From positions 1 to 64,000 of the forward strand of contig NZ_QJSW01000016.1 in the NCBI RefSeq assembly GCF_003217495.1: a stretch of DNA of 64,000 bases. Direction: 5' to 3'. This document shows, in pieces, positions 42,105-52,066 of the stretch. This DNA is from Paenibacillus barcinonensis. GTDB taxonomy: Bacteria; Bacillota; Bacilli; Paenibacillales; Paenibacillaceae. Both the position numbers and the translations under genes were made by a program. The notes under the pieces were generated by a model. The model did not search any database. It saw nothing but the letters and a program-made list of their open reading frames with translations, and had not been told where the DNA came from. Each line of letters begins with the position of its first letter. Position 1 is the first letter of the stretch.

Positions 42105-43730
42105 TTAAGCTTCTGCCGGATACATCTTGCTACGCAGCTCTTTAATCTCTTCGCTTTCGAGATACTCATCGTAGCTCATCTGACGATCAATCACACCTGT
42201 AGGCGTAATCTCAATGATGCGGTTGGCAATCGTTTGAATGAACTGATGGTCATGGGATGTAAACAACATCGTGCCATCAAAGTCAATCAAACCGTTATTC
42301 AGTGCCGTGATGGATTCGAGATCCAAGTGGTTCGTTGGCTCATCCAGAATGAGAACGTTCGCGCCAGTCTGCATCATTTTGGCGAGCATACAGCGCACTT
42401 TCTCTCCCCCGGACAATACACTTGCCTTTTTCAAAGCCTCTTCCCCGGAGAACAGCATCCGACCCAGGAAGCCGCGCAAATACGTTTCATCCTGATCTTT
42501 GGAGTATTGACGTAACCAATCCACCAGGCTCATCTCTACACCATCAAAATAGCTGGAGTTATCTTTCGGGAAATACGCCTGGGTTGTCGTTACTCCCCAA
42601 GTATACTCACCACTGTCAGCTTCCGCTTCGCCCATAATCACATCGAACAGGAGCGATTTAGGATTGCCGTTCGGGCCAACAAAAGCAATTTTGTCACCTT
42701 TGTTCACAACAAAGCTGATATCATTCAGCATATTTTCGCCTTCAACCGCTTTGCTTACACGATCCACGGTAAGCAGCTGTTTACCTGCTTCACGCTCAGG
42801 CTTGAAGTTGATAAACGGATATTTACGGTTCGACGGACGAAGATCATCCAGCGTAATTTTATCGAGTTGTTTCTTCCGGGAGGTCGCCTGTTTGGATTTC
42901 GAAGCGTTCGCGGAGAAACGTTGGATAAAGGCTTGCAGCTCTTTGATCTTCTCTTCCTTTTTCTTGTTGGCATCCCGCTGCAAAGCAAGCGCCAATTGGC
43001 TGGACTCGTACCAGAAGTCATAGTTACCTACGTACAGCTGGATTTTACCAAAGTCGATGTCCGCGATATGCGTACATACTTTGTTCAGGAAGTGACGGTC
43101 ATGGGATACCACGATAACGGTACCTTCATAGTCCATCAGGAAGTTCTCGAGCCATTGAATGGATTCGAGGTCCAAGTGGTTGGTAGGCTCATCGAGCAAC
43201 AGGTTGTTCGGACGACCGAACAAGGCTTGTGCAAGCAATACGCGGACCTTTTCGTTACCGCTAAGCTCTACCATTTTTTTGTCATGCATGTCGCGATCAA
43301 TTCCTAGACCGATCAGGAGTGCCGCTGCATCCGGCTCTGCATCCCAGCCATTCAGCTCAGCAAACTCACCCTCAAGCTCACCTGCACGCAGGCCATCTTC
43401 TTCCGTAAAGTCTGCCTTCGCATACAGGGCATCCTTTTCTTTCATGATGGAATAAAGACGAGCATGACCCATAATAACGGTTTCGAGAACCGGGTACTCA
43501 TCATATTCAAAGTGGTTTTGCTTCAAAACGGCCATACGTTCGCCCGGGGTGATGTGCACCTCTCCCGAGTTGGCTTCAATCTCACCGGACAAAATTTTCA
43601 AAAATGTAGATTTTCCGGCTCCGTTCGCTCCGATCAAGCCGTAACAGTTGCCTGGCGTGAATTTGATATTCACATCTTCAAAAAGCGCACGTTTTCCGTA
43701 GCGGAGCGTGATGCCGCTTGTACTGATCAT
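42105..43730 (-). CDS. ABC-F family ATPase (YkpA/YbiT-like)
   Basis: 541 residues from ATG 43730 (MISTSGITLRYGKRALF), with AAAGGATG upstream. Two nucleotide-binding domains: first Walker A GANGAGKS, signature LSGNEKVRVLLAQAL, Walker B LLLDEPTNHLDL; second signature VLSGGEKVRCMLAKMM and Walker B LILDEPTNHLDL. The second Walker A reads GPNGNPKS, lacking the usual glycine before Lys. The inter-domain linker is basic and helical (about 240-305). No membrane part, so it should act at the ribosome like other ABC-F proteins. Confidence 0.88.
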   Translation of the reverse strand: MISTSGITLRYGKRALFEDVNIKFTPGNCYGLIGANGAGKSTFLKILSGEIEANSGEVHITPGERMAVLKQNHFEYDEYPVLETVIMGHARLYSIMKEKDALYAKADFTEEDGLRAGELEGEFAELNGWDAEPDAAALLIGLGIDRDMHDKKMVELSGNEKVRVLLAQALFGRPNNLLLDEPTNHLDLESIQWLENFLMDYEGTVIVVSHDRHFLNKVCTHIADIDFGKIQLYVGNYDFWYESSQLALALQRDANKKKEEKIKELQAFIQRFSANASKSKQATSRKKQLDKITLDDLRPSNRKYPFINFKPEREAGKQLLTVDRVSKAVEGENMLNDISFVVNKGDKIAFVGPNGNPKSLLFDVIMGEAEADSGEYTWGVTTTQAYFPKDNSSYFDGVEMSLVDWLRQYSKDQDETYLRGFLGRMLFSGEEALKKASVLSGGEKVRCMLAKMMQTGANVLILDEPTNHLDLESITALNNGLIDFDGTMLFTSHDHQFIQTIANRIIEITPTGVIDRQMSYDEYLESEEIKELRSKMYPAEA

Positions 43731-44015
43731 TAAGCATACCATCCTTTATTGGTTAATCTGCATACTGCATGAATAGCAGCCTGTGAGCATGTTCATATCC
43801 ATACATTTTCATGCTCGCCTGCTTCAATCATGGATTCAATATCCGATGCCTATTCTGGCACCATATTATAACACAAAAAAACGGCAAATTCGAAAATCAG
43901 CCGTTTTTTACGGATTAAAGTTTTGGTAAATATGCTGTTCATGCATGCATGCTTATAGATTACCATATCTGGCTGGCTTTTGTTAGCCCTGTTCAGCATG
44001 TTCATCAAAATCTTT

Positions 44016-45065
44016 TCACGGCATTTCCCTCTCTTGCCGGATACGCAGTGTCTCGCCATGTCCCAGCACCCGAATCCGTTGTGCCGCAATACCAAGCCGC
44101 TTTCGTTCAGACTCCAGCCGATCCAGTGCCTCCTTGGGTGTATCGTCCGCCAGCTTGAACGTTCCATAATGCATCGGTACCATCAGCTGCGACTTCGTTT
44201 CGACGAAGCCCTGCAGCGCCTCCTCCGGCGTAACATGCTGGGACGTCATGAACCATTCCGGGTCGTATGCCCCGATAGGCATTAACGTCACACCAATGTC
44301 GAAGCGTTCTCCAATCGTCTTGAATTCCTTGAAATACCCCGTATCACCTACAAAATATACTACAGGCGGCCAGCCCTCTTGTGGCGTTAATTCATCGCTG
44401 TGAGTATGCTGCCCGGCAAAAGAATCGTCAACCGACATCTCCAGCGCAGCCGCGCTTTCTTCTGATGCACGCACAGTATGTTTTGGCTCCAATACATAGC
44501 CGCCCCAGTGGGATGTATTGGTATCAAATAACGTTCGGCGTGTCCAGTGCTGGGCAGGCACAAATGTAATTTTGACACCACCAAGCACGATGTTCTCCCA
44601 CCATTTCATCTCCTGGCACCGATGGAATCCCTTACGGATCATTTTGCGTCTCAGGCCATCCGGCACAATCAGCAGTGTCTTCGCCGTAATTAGCTTGCGC
44701 AAGGAAGCCAGGTGCAGATGGTCGTAGTGGGAATGAGAGATCAGGATCACGTCCAGTGGCGGTATATCCTGAATTGGAATGCCGGGGTCACCAAGCCTGC
44801 GTTGAAATCCCATTTTTTCCGCCCACACCGGGTCGGTTACCATGTTCAGTCCATAGTATTGGATCAAAAAAGTGGAATGTCCAATCCACGTGATCGTGGT
44901 TTCTTCCCGATTGGCATGCAAGTAATGCAGCTCGGGCTCGTGCTTGGGAACTTTGTAGGAATAGTCCTTTACCTTGCGGCGGCGCTGCTCTCTCCATTGC
45001 TTGAATTCTTTCAGCGTTTTGTCCGTGCTGACGTTGTCGATATTGTTATAGCGAATTTTAGCCAT
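44016..45065 (-). CDS. MBL-fold metallo-hydrolase (NAPE-PLD/UlaG-like)
   Basis: 349 residues. Metal motif ILISHSHYDHLHLASL, followed by FVPAQHWTRRTLFDTNTSHWGGYV, YFVGDTGYF and VPMHYGTF. These are the marks of the NAPE-PLD/RomA-like branch of MBL enzymes. An amide or phosphodiester substrate is likely, not known. GGGAGGAGG precedes the ATG. Confidence 0.85.
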   Translation of the reverse strand: MAKIRYNNIDNVSTDKTLKEFKQWREQRRRKVKDYSYKVPKHEPELHYLHANREETTITWIGHSTFLIQYYGLNMVTDPVWAEKMGFQRRLGDPGIPIQDIPPLDVILISHSHYDHLHLASLRKLITAKTLLIVPDGLRRKMIRKGFHRCQEMKWWENIVLGGVKITFVPAQHWTRRTLFDTNTSHWGGYVLEPKHTVRASEESAAALEMSVDDSFAGQHTHSDELTPQEGWPPVVYFVGDTGYFKEFKTIGERFDIGVTLMPIGAYDPEWFMTSQHVTPEEALQGFVETKSQLMVPMHYGTFKLADDTPKEALDRLESERKRLGIAAQRIRVLGHGETLRIRQEREMP

Positions 45066-45145
45066 GAAGGGGCCTCCTCCCTTCCTCAGATCTTACCATC
45101 AGATTACCCTCATCGGGCGTGGCTCTACCATACGTTCTGTTGGAA

Positions 45146-45346
45146 TCAGTCCTGGGGATTTTTGCAAACTGCCATATATATAAACAAAAAAACGATGGCA
45201 GCCACCATAATCAGAGGCGGGGCGTACATAATGGTAAACGTCTCAAAGAAGCTGAGGCCCGTGATGCCCGGTATTCCCCTGACCCCTTCTTCCTGTAGAA
45301 GAGGCCACTGAGCGATCATATTCAGCAGGTTCGGAAGCAAAAGCAT
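45146..45346 (-). CDS. cydS: Probable small subunit of cytochrome bd oxidase (CydS-like)
   Basis: 66 residues from ATG 45346, 7 bases after the cydB stop codon, with AAAGGA in the cydB end as ribosome site. The C-terminal helix with FFETFTIMYAPPLIMVAAIVF strongly resembles the 33-residue Geobacillus CydS (TFLIMYAPMVVV). An extra N-terminal segment of about 35 residues is present. CydS packs against CydA and stabilises haem b558/b595. The assignment rests on order plus this motif. Confidence 0.6.
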   Translation of the reverse strand: MLLLPNLLNMIAQWPLLQEEGVRGIPGITGLSFFETFTIMYAPPLIMVAAIVFLFIYMAVCKNPQD

Positions 45347-45353
45347 GGCGATA

Positions 45354-46388
45354 TCATCCTTTCTTTTTTCCCGTGTTACCACGCACGTAATTGGCATCAA
45401 AGAGGAACAGCTTCATAATCAGCACGAGCGACGGAATGAGCACCAGCAGCCCCAAGCTGAAAGCCGTAATCAATGCAATACCCATCGTCCGGTTCGTAAA
45501 GCTGTCATAGATATTAATGTACGGATACAGAATGTAGGGCAGATGCGAGCGACCATATCCATACCACGCAAAGGCAAACTGGAGCATCACCGCGATAAAA
45601 CACCAGCCCAGATATTTCTCTTTCCACACAAGCGATACCGCGATAACAAAGCAGATAAACGATGCGATAAACATCCATGACATGTTGACCATCTGCTCAA
45701 AGTGAGCCGGATTCTGTTTGTTAATCTGTAAAAAAGCAAGAAAGCTCGCAAAAATGGTGGGCAAGCTCCACAGCAGCGCATATTCCCGAAGCACCTGAAA
45801 GGCCGTCTCATCCCCTGCCCGCTTGGCATAGTAGGACAGAAACATCGCCGAGATGTACAGCACACTGACCAAAGCCAGCAGTACAACAGACCACGTATAG
45901 GGATTCGTCAAAAATTCACGCCAGCGAAAAAAAACCTGTTCACCCACCTGCTCGATGATGCCGCCTTCGGATATCGCCAAAATGGTGGAGAACACCGCCG
46001 GGATCAGCAAACCTGTGGCACCATAGAGCGCCAGATAAATTTTGCTGTTTTTACCATGGTTACCATAGGTGTTGTAGGCGTAATATACGCCCCGAATCGC
46101 GAGCAGCACAATCGCCAGCGAGCCTGGCACAAGCAGGGCTGTGCCGTAATAGAAGGCACTGTCGGGGTAGAAGCCGACCAGTCCTACTACAAAGAAGATG
46201 AGAAACACATTCGTCACTTCCCACACCGGGGACAAATAGCGCTGAATGATGTTATGAATTTTGTTCTCATGTCCAGTCAATATGCTGTAAAAGCTGAAGA
46301 ACCCTGCGCCGAAATCAATCGACGCGACAATCAGATAACCGAACAGGAACGTCCACAAGATCGCGATGCCTGCAATTTCAAAGCTCAA
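45354..46388 (-). CDS. cydB: Cytochrome bd ubiquinol/menaquinol oxidase subunit II
   Basis: 344 residues with eight or nine membrane helices. LWTFLFGYLIVASIDFGAGFF and SPVWEVTNVFLIFF are conserved in CydB, which carries no haem itself but supports the oxidase. The start overlaps the cydA stop by 4 bases. Confidence 0.93.
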   Translation of the reverse strand: MSFEIAGIAILWTFLFGYLIVASIDFGAGFFSFYSILTGHENKIHNIIQRYLSPVWEVTNVFLIFFVVGLVGFYPDSAFYYGTALLVPGSLAIVLLAIRGVYYAYNTYGNHGKNSKIYLALYGATGLLIPAVFSTILAISEGGIIEQVGEQVFFRWREFLTNPYTWSVVLLALVSVLYISAMFLSYYAKRAGDETAFQVLREYALLWSLPTIFASFLAFLQINKQNPAHFEQMVNMSWMFIASFICFVIAVSLVWKEKYLGWCFIAVMLQFAFAWYGYGRSHLPYILYPYINIYDSFTNRTMGIALITAFSLGLLVLIPSLVLIMKLFLFDANYVRGNTGKKKG

Positions 46389-47731
46389 TGCACGATGCCT
46401 CCTTCCAGTCCAAGCGAATCCAGCTCCTTCTCCGCTTCCTTGTTACGGAACAGCTTGCTGATGACACGAATGCAGGAGAAGCACAGCACCAGATAGAGCA
46501 GAATAAAGAGCACCAGCATCCAGCCAACAGAAGTCGAGGTCGTGGCCGCCTCAGACACCTTCATATATCCGCGTAAAATCCATGGCTGTCTACCCACCTC
46601 GGCAAACATCCACCCCAGCTCGATGGCAATCATCGCCAGCGGCCCTAACAGCACGATGCCAAGCAGCAGCCATTTGGGATACGGCTTGCGTCCTGGCAGC
46701 CAGCGGCGAAGCACATACAGCACCGGGATTAATAGAATGATCACACCTGTCGTCACCTTAAGATCAAACATGTAATGAATGGATAGCGGCGGTCTCAGAT
46801 CGGCAGGAAACTCTTCCAGCCCCTTTACTTCCGTATCCGGCCTGTTACCTGCCAAAATGCTTAGAGCATAGGGAATCTCAATGGCATATTTAACCTCGTT
46901 ATTCTCATCCAGAATTCCTCCATAGACGAGCGGTGCCTCCTTCATCGTTTTGAAATGCCACTCGGCGGCAGCCAGCTTCTCCGGCTGATATTTTGCCAGA
47001 AATTTACCGGACGAGTCACCGATCATGACGGTGCTGATTGCAAATACAAGCGCAGATACCGTCGTGAGCTTGAGTGCTTTTTTGTAATACACATGATCCC
47101 GCCCGCGAAGCAGACTGAATGCCGCGATGCCTGCCAGCACCCCCGCACTCAAGGTGTAGGATGAAGCAAGCACATGGGACACCTTGGTGGGTGTTGCCGG
47201 ATTGAGCATAGCAGCAATCGGGTCGATATCCTTCATGATGCCGTTAATCAAGGTAAAACCTTGCGGCTGATTCATGAAGGAGTTCACGGTTGTAATGAAG
47301 ATCGCGGAGGCAGATGAGCCGAGAGCTACCGGTATGAGCAGCAGCATGTGCGTATATTTCTTTTTGAAACGATCCCAGGTGTAGAGATAAATCCCGAGAA
47401 AGATCGCTTCCACGAAAAAGGCGAAGGTCTCCATAAACAAAGGCAGTGCAATCGCCTGCCCGGCAACACGCATAAACATGGGCCACAGCAAGCTCAGCTG
47501 TAATCCAATGGACGTGCCTGTAACGACACCAACGGCCACAGTAATAACAAATCCTCTCGCCCACCTTCTCGCGAGCAGGGTGTAATGAATATCATTGGTG
47601 CGCAGTCCTCGCCATTCAGCCAAAGCAATCATGAGCGGAACACCCACACCAATGGAAGCAAAAATAATATGCACAAACAGGGTCAGGCCGGTCAATATCC
47701 GGCTCAGCAGTACAGGGTCCAGAGATGACAT
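46385..47731 (-). CDS. cydA: Cytochrome bd ubiquinol/menaquinol oxidase subunit I
   Basis: 448 residues, a short-Q-loop type as in Gram-positives. Haem ligands are visible: His near residue 21 (LTLFVHIIFASIGVG) and His in KVSHVLASSYTLSAG. The quinol-side signature GRQPWILRGYM is present. The enzyme reduces O2 to water without proton pumping and is favoured at low oxygen. First gene of cydA-cydB-cydS. I see no clear Rex site in the short upstream region. Confidence 0.95.
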   Translation of the reverse strand: MSSLDPVLLSRILTGLTLFVHIIFASIGVGVPLMIALAEWRGLRTNDIHYTLLARRWARGFVITVAVGVVTGTSIGLQLSLLWPMFMRVAGQAIALPLFMETFAFFVEAIFLGIYLYTWDRFKKKYTHMLLLIPVALGSSASAIFITTVNSFMNQPQGFTLINGIMKDIDPIAAMLNPATPTKVSHVLASSYTLSAGVLAGIAAFSLLRGRDHVYYKKALKLTTVSALVFAISTVMIGDSSGKFLAKYQPEKLAAAEWHFKTMKEAPLVYGGILDENNEVKYAIEIPYALSILAGNRPDTEVKGLEEFPADLRPPLSIHYMFDLKVTTGVIILLIPVLYVLRRWLPGRKPYPKWLLLGIVLLGPLAMIAIELGWMFAEVGRQPWILRGYMKVSEAATTSTSVGWMLVLFILLYLVLCFSCIRVISKLFRNKEAEKELDSLGLEGGIVH

Positions 47732-47838
47732 GGGTACACTCCTCTTTCGGCGTAATCGTTATCGCTATCGTTATATTGCCGTCATTGTATGGGTATGGGT
47801 TATGTACAGTGGCGGATGCACTCTGCCTGAACGGATGC

Positions 47839-47943
47839 TCAGTAACTCATAATACGAATGATGCTTTTGACAACCGCATACAGTACCACAACAGCCGCCA
47901 CCAGACAGACGATAATGAGCTTTTTCTCTTGATTGCGAAACAT
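47839..47943 (-). CDS. Candidate 34-residue membrane microprotein upstream of cydA
   Basis: 34 residues: MFRNQEKK, a hydrophobic helix (about 9-27, LIIVCLVAAVVVLYAVV), then a basic end. AAGGAGG lies 11 bases before the ATG. It is encoded 107 bases before cydA on the same strand and may be cotranscribed. I do not recognise it. It could be a small oxidase accessory or unrelated. Confidence 0.5.
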   Translation of the reverse strand: MFRNQEKKLIIVCLVAAVVVLYAVVKSIIRIMSY

Positions 47944-48079
47944 AAATGTGTCGTCCTCCTTTTTTGCACAGGATGCAAATTATGGCTCTATCTACAGTTT
48001 GCAAAAGTTTCCGTATTTTTATCCCAATTGACGATAAAACAAAAATATGAATGATGATACAAAACAAAAAGACCTTTAC

Positions 48080-48105
48080 CTTTCTGCACAATTACGTGCA
48101 GAAAG
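48080..48105 (-). terminator. Terminator of the sensor kinase gene
   Basis: CTTTCTGCAC and GTGCAGAAAG form a 10-base stem with a 6-base loop; on the minus strand a T-run follows after about 9 further, partly paired bases. Confidence 0.75.
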
Positions 48106-48137
48106 ATAAAAGCCTCATATAAAGCAAATAAAGAATA

Positions 48138-50987
48138 TCAGAGAACCACCTCATGCTTAGGCAGCCGCACTTTAAACGTGCTGCCCTTCCCCGGTGCCGA
48201 CATAAAGGTGAGACTGCCGTGATGATCCTCTACAATTTTGCGTGAAATGTACAGCCCCAGACCGGTGCCACCGATCTGACGATGATCCGAATTGTCCACA
48301 CGGTAAAATTTGTTAAACAGCATGTCCTTCTCACTCTCCGCAATGCCGATGCCGTAATCCCGCACATCAATACAGAGGGACTCATCTTCCTCCCATAACG
48401 TCACATCAATCCGATCTGCTCCAGGAGAGTATTTCACTGCATTACCGATCAGATTATGCAGCACCTGAACGATCCTGTTCTGGTCTGCATAAGCAAACAG
48501 ATCACCGTTAAACGCATGTACATATATTCGCTGAGAGGATTTTCGATTCCATTGCTCCGCTACACCTTCCACCAGCTCGGCAAGTGGAGCATAGGTCATG
48601 TGATACGTCATGCCTTCATTGTCGAGACGCTGAATATCCAGCACGTCATCCAGCAGGCTGCTCAGACGTTTGCCCTCCGATGAGATCGTCTCCATAAATT
48701 CTTTACGCTGTGATGCGGGAAGATCATACATCAGCATCAGCTCGACATACCCCATAATAGTGGCTACAGGAGTGCGAAGCTCATGAGAAACTACACTAAT
48801 CAATTCATTTTTCATGCGATTCAGCCGTTCTTCCCCTGTCAAATCACGGAATACGAGCAGAAAGCCATGATTCTTGCTCGGTACATCCATCTGCTTCATG
48901 TACAGGGAGAACACACTCTGCTCCACATTGTCAAAATAGAAATTTGTCTCACTAAATGCCTGTTCCCCATTCAGAAATGCTCTTGTCTGCTCCGTCAGAT
49001 TAAAACCCTCAGTTAGAACCATCGTATCAATGGCTTGAGCCAAATCAATAATGGATTCTCCCAGGAAATTACCCAGTCCAAACATCTCTTCTATTCGGCG
49101 GTTCACGATGGTGATGGTGCCTGAACGATCCGACATCACAAGCCCTTCACGCACAGACTCGATAAACTGCTCACTGATATCGCGTTGCTCCTGAATCGCT
49201 TCCTTCTCCTGAAACAGCTCCAGGTTCAGATGCTCCAATACAAGGGCATGACGCACCCGGTCCTCTTCAGCACGTGTACGCTCGGTAATATCCTTGATGA
49301 ACAAATTGTAGAGTATTTCATTGTTTCCCAGTTGAATCTCCACAATTTTATATTCGATCGGAAATATGGAGCCGTCACTGCGGATCCCCGATATTTCATC
49401 AACGGTCGTGTACCTTTTGCCCTCCATATACTCATACTGATCGAGCATCATTCTGATCTCCTGACAGCTGGTCCCCTGAAAAAGAGATGGGGCTTCCTTC
49501 TGCAACACAACTTCTTCTCGCCCAAGTCCGAACATTCTCTCTGCCTCGGGATTGAATTCAATAATCATTCCATGAGAATCTACAGCAATAATGGCGTCAA
49601 TGGACGACTCGATAATGGCACGTTTAATCTCTTCACTGTTTTTGAGCTCTTTGGTACGGGCAATGACCCGATCTTCCAGTGTTAATTTATCGAGTTGAAT
49701 CTGTTCGAACTGTTCAAGCAGCACATCTGCCATTTTGCGCAAGTTCCCGATCAGAATCTGAACCTCGGTCACATGACTGCTCGGCCACTCCATATTTCGA
49801 TTGCGAAACAGGAGCCTCGGAAGAGAGCCGGTTAGCCGGGTCAGGCGCAATAAAGGACTGACCACTTTGCTGCTCAGCGGCACAGCCACAACCATGGATG
49901 CCACAATAATAACAAATAAAGACTGCAAGGTTGTCAAATATATATTTTCAATCTGAAGGTAATATTGCGCCGAATTGGTTTCAATGAAAATCCGATAAGG
50001 TGTGCTCCCCGCATCTTCCGCTTCATAGATAAAGGATACCTCTCTCCAGTGCTCCAGTATATCACTGTAATGCACTTCCTCGGAGTTCAACAGGATAGGT
50101 CCCCGCCACGCAGTTATTACTTGGAAACCGCTCAGGTCCATGGGATCACCTGGCTGAAACGTGGCAAGACCCGAGTACACCACGTGACTATTCTGGTCCA
50201 GCAGAATTACATTCATGCCCAGCAGGTGGTGATACCGCTCCACATTTTCTGCCAGATTCTCTGGTGTAACATACTGCCTGTTAAGATCCTGCACAACAGC
50301 GCTCCCTGCGTGTTTCATATCACGCAAGATTGCTTCGTTCATCTGGCTTAGCTGTCTGCGACTATCCGCAGATAACAGGACAAGGGAAACAAACACCACA
50401 AAAGCGACAACATATTTGAACGCTATTCTCGTCAGTGGAATCGTGCCCGTCCGTTTCGCCTCATGTTCACTCAAAGTGACCCAGAAATCCACCACAATGC
50501 CTGCAATCAATGCATTTACCATACTGACTACAGCAATATACATATACTCATACTTTGTATCTTCGAAGCTCAACCCCAATATAAAGTGCCCGTAGCAGAT
50601 AACAGGAAGCAGCATCACGACCCAGAAAACAGCATTGGCCTTGATCAAACTGCCCTTCTTCCAGCGAAGCTGCCAGCCAAGCATCCATATTAACTCTACA
50701 AAATGCGCCGCCATGACATACAAATAATGCGAGTCCAATCCAGTAACCAACATCTTGAGCAGACAGATTAACGTAAGTGTGATAAAACCATAAATTCCAC
50801 CATATATACGAAGGGCTATCAGCGCCGAGGCACTGATAATCATAAACTGTACGCCATAGAACAACGTAAAAGGAACAATAGAATTGATGGTGCCAATAAG
50901 GATCAGAAATATCGTTCCAACCCAGGGCTTTCTCAGTTGGAGTACCATCCAATGCCACAGATTTCTTACTCCAGTTATCCCGTTCAT
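48138..50987 (-). CDS. Membrane sensor histidine kinase with two PAS domains
   Basis: 949 residues. N-terminal membrane module of about six helices (1-185), then another helix (about 190-210), an extracellular sensor loop (210-355) and a helix near 360. After a HAMP-like linker come PAS (about 465-585) and a second PAS (about 610-725). The catalytic core has phospho-His in SVVSHELRTPVATIMGY, N box LHNLIGNAVKY, DYGIGIAESE and GGTGLGLYISRK. No receiver. Its partner is the divergent regulator at 51292. The signal sensed is not known. The ribosome site at the ATG is weak. Confidence 0.87.
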   Translation of the reverse strand: MNGITGVRNLWHWMVLQLRKPWVGTIFLILIGTINSIVPFTLFYGVQFMIISASALIALRIYGGIYGFITLTLICLLKMLVTGLDSHYLYVMAAHFVELIWMLGWQLRWKKGSLIKANAVFWVVMLLPVICYGHFILGLSFEDTKYEYMYIAVVSMVNALIAGIVVDFWVTLSEHEAKRTGTIPLTRIAFKYVVAFVVFVSLVLLSADSRRQLSQMNEAILRDMKHAGSAVVQDLNRQYVTPENLAENVERYHHLLGMNVILLDQNSHVVYSGLATFQPGDPMDLSGFQVITAWRGPILLNSEEVHYSDILEHWREVSFIYEAEDAGSTPYRIFIETNSAQYYLQIENIYLTTLQSLFVIIVASMVVAVPLSSKVVSPLLRLTRLTGSLPRLLFRNRNMEWPSSHVTEVQILIGNLRKMADVLLEQFEQIQLDKLTLEDRVIARTKELKNSEEIKRAIIESSIDAIIAVDSHGMIIEFNPEAERMFGLGREEVVLQKEAPSLFQGTSCQEIRMMLDQYEYMEGKRYTTVDEISGIRSDGSIFPIEYKIVEIQLGNNEILYNLFIKDITERTRAEEDRVRHALVLEHLNLELFQEKEAIQEQRDISEQFIESVREGLVMSDRSGTITIVNRRIEEMFGLGNFLGESIIDLAQAIDTMVLTEGFNLTEQTRAFLNGEQAFSETNFYFDNVEQSVFSLYMKQMDVPSKNHGFLLVFRDLTGEERLNRMKNELISVVSHELRTPVATIMGYVELMLMYDLPASQRKEFMETISSEGKRLSSLLDDVLDIQRLDNEGMTYHMTYAPLAELVEGVAEQWNRKSSQRIYVHAFNGDLFAYADQNRIVQVLHNLIGNAVKYSPGADRIDVTLWEEDESLCIDVRDYGIGIAESEKDMLFNKFYRVDNSDHRQIGGTGLGLYISRKIVEDHHGSLTFMSAPGKGSTFKVRLPKHEVVL

Positions 50988-51291
50988 AGGTATATATGTT
51001 CACCGCCCGACTCGTTGTAATTCTTTTGGAGATAACAGTGATACACCGATCTTTTTCCCCTTAATTTACTCTGATCCATTATACTGTAAATAAGCTCTAT
51101 TGTACGTTTGGAAAAATTTATGAGTCAGCAAAAAAAACACACACATGTTACACTATCTTAATAACATCTCAACGATATTCACAGCTATACACATCCTATA
51201 TTCTGGAATAGAAACATTAAATTTTTTGCAGTATTTTCAGCCATTTTCTCTTATTTTCTTAACAAATCCATGTCACCAGGAGTGTGAAGTG
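50988..51291. other. Divergent promoter region of the kinase/regulator pair
   Basis: AT-rich, no coding frame. A perfect TATAAT (51078-51083, minus strand) points toward the kinase, with a poor -35. No clear promoter for the regulator and no convincing direct repeats that would be an operator were found. Confidence 0.5.
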
Positions 51292-51990
51292 ATGTCAATC
51301 AAAGTACTTCTTATAGAAGATGAAAAAAATCTAGCGGACATGATCGCTTTTTTTCTTGAGGAGGAAGGATACATAACCGAGCGGGTTCACCATGCCCGTG
51401 AAGCACTTCATCTATTCCCTCAGTTTCAGCCGGATATTGTTGTAACCGATCTGATGTTACCCGAGATTGACGGCAACGAGCTCGTTGATGCTTTTCGTCA
51501 AAACTCCACCGTTCCTGTACTGATGATCTCCGCAAGCACAATGCTGAACGACCGATTGCGTGCCTTACATAATGGTGCCGATGACTTCCTCTGCAAGCCC
51601 TTCAGTCTGAAGGAGCTGGACGCAAGAATGAAGGCTTTGCTACGTCGTTCTGTTATTACGTATCAGGAGAAACCGATGAAAGAAAATCGTACCGTTGAGC
51701 CAGCAGGACAGATTAGTGTGAATGAATACCGAAGAACTTTATTTGTGAATGGTGTAGAAGTTGAGGTCACTCATATCGAGTTTGAAATTATGAAGGAATT
51801 ATATCGGAATCCAGGCAAGGTGTTTACCCGCAATGAGCTGATGGACCGAATCAAAGGCTCGGAACGTGCCTATCTGGATCGGACCATTGATGTACATATC
51901 TCCAGTCTGCGCAAAAAAATAGAGCCTGACCCCAAAAATCCCCGTTATATTAAAACGGTGTGGGGCACAGGCTATAAATATATCGTCTAG
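51292..51990 (+). CDS. OmpR/PhoB family response regulator
   Basis: 232 residues. Receiver (VLLIEDEKNLADMIAFFLEEEGY, phospho-Asp in IVVTDLMLPEIDGNE, Lys in DDFLCKPFSLKEL) and C-terminal winged helix (ISVNEYRRTLFVNG...YLDRTIDVHISSLRKKIEPDPKNPRYIKTVWGTGYKY). AGGAG lies before the ATG at 51292; an open frame runs further upstream but lacks support. Partner of the kinase transcribed away from it. Confidence 0.93.
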   Translation: MSIKVLLIEDEKNLADMIAFFLEEEGYITERVHHAREALHLFPQFQPDIVVTDLMLPEIDGNELVDAFRQNSTVPVLMISASTMLNDRLRALHNGADDFLCKPFSLKELDARMKALLRRSVITYQEKPMKENRTVEPAGQISVNEYRRTLFVNGVEVEVTHIEFEIMKELYRNPGKVFTRNELMDRIKGSERAYLDRTIDVHISSLRKKIEPDPKNPRYIKTVWGTGYKYIV

Positions 51991-52066
51991 TCAGTTGAAT
52001 ATATTTTTATCATTTTTTTACAACTTGGGTTAAACCATTATACAAGCATCATGCTTTTTTATCGTT

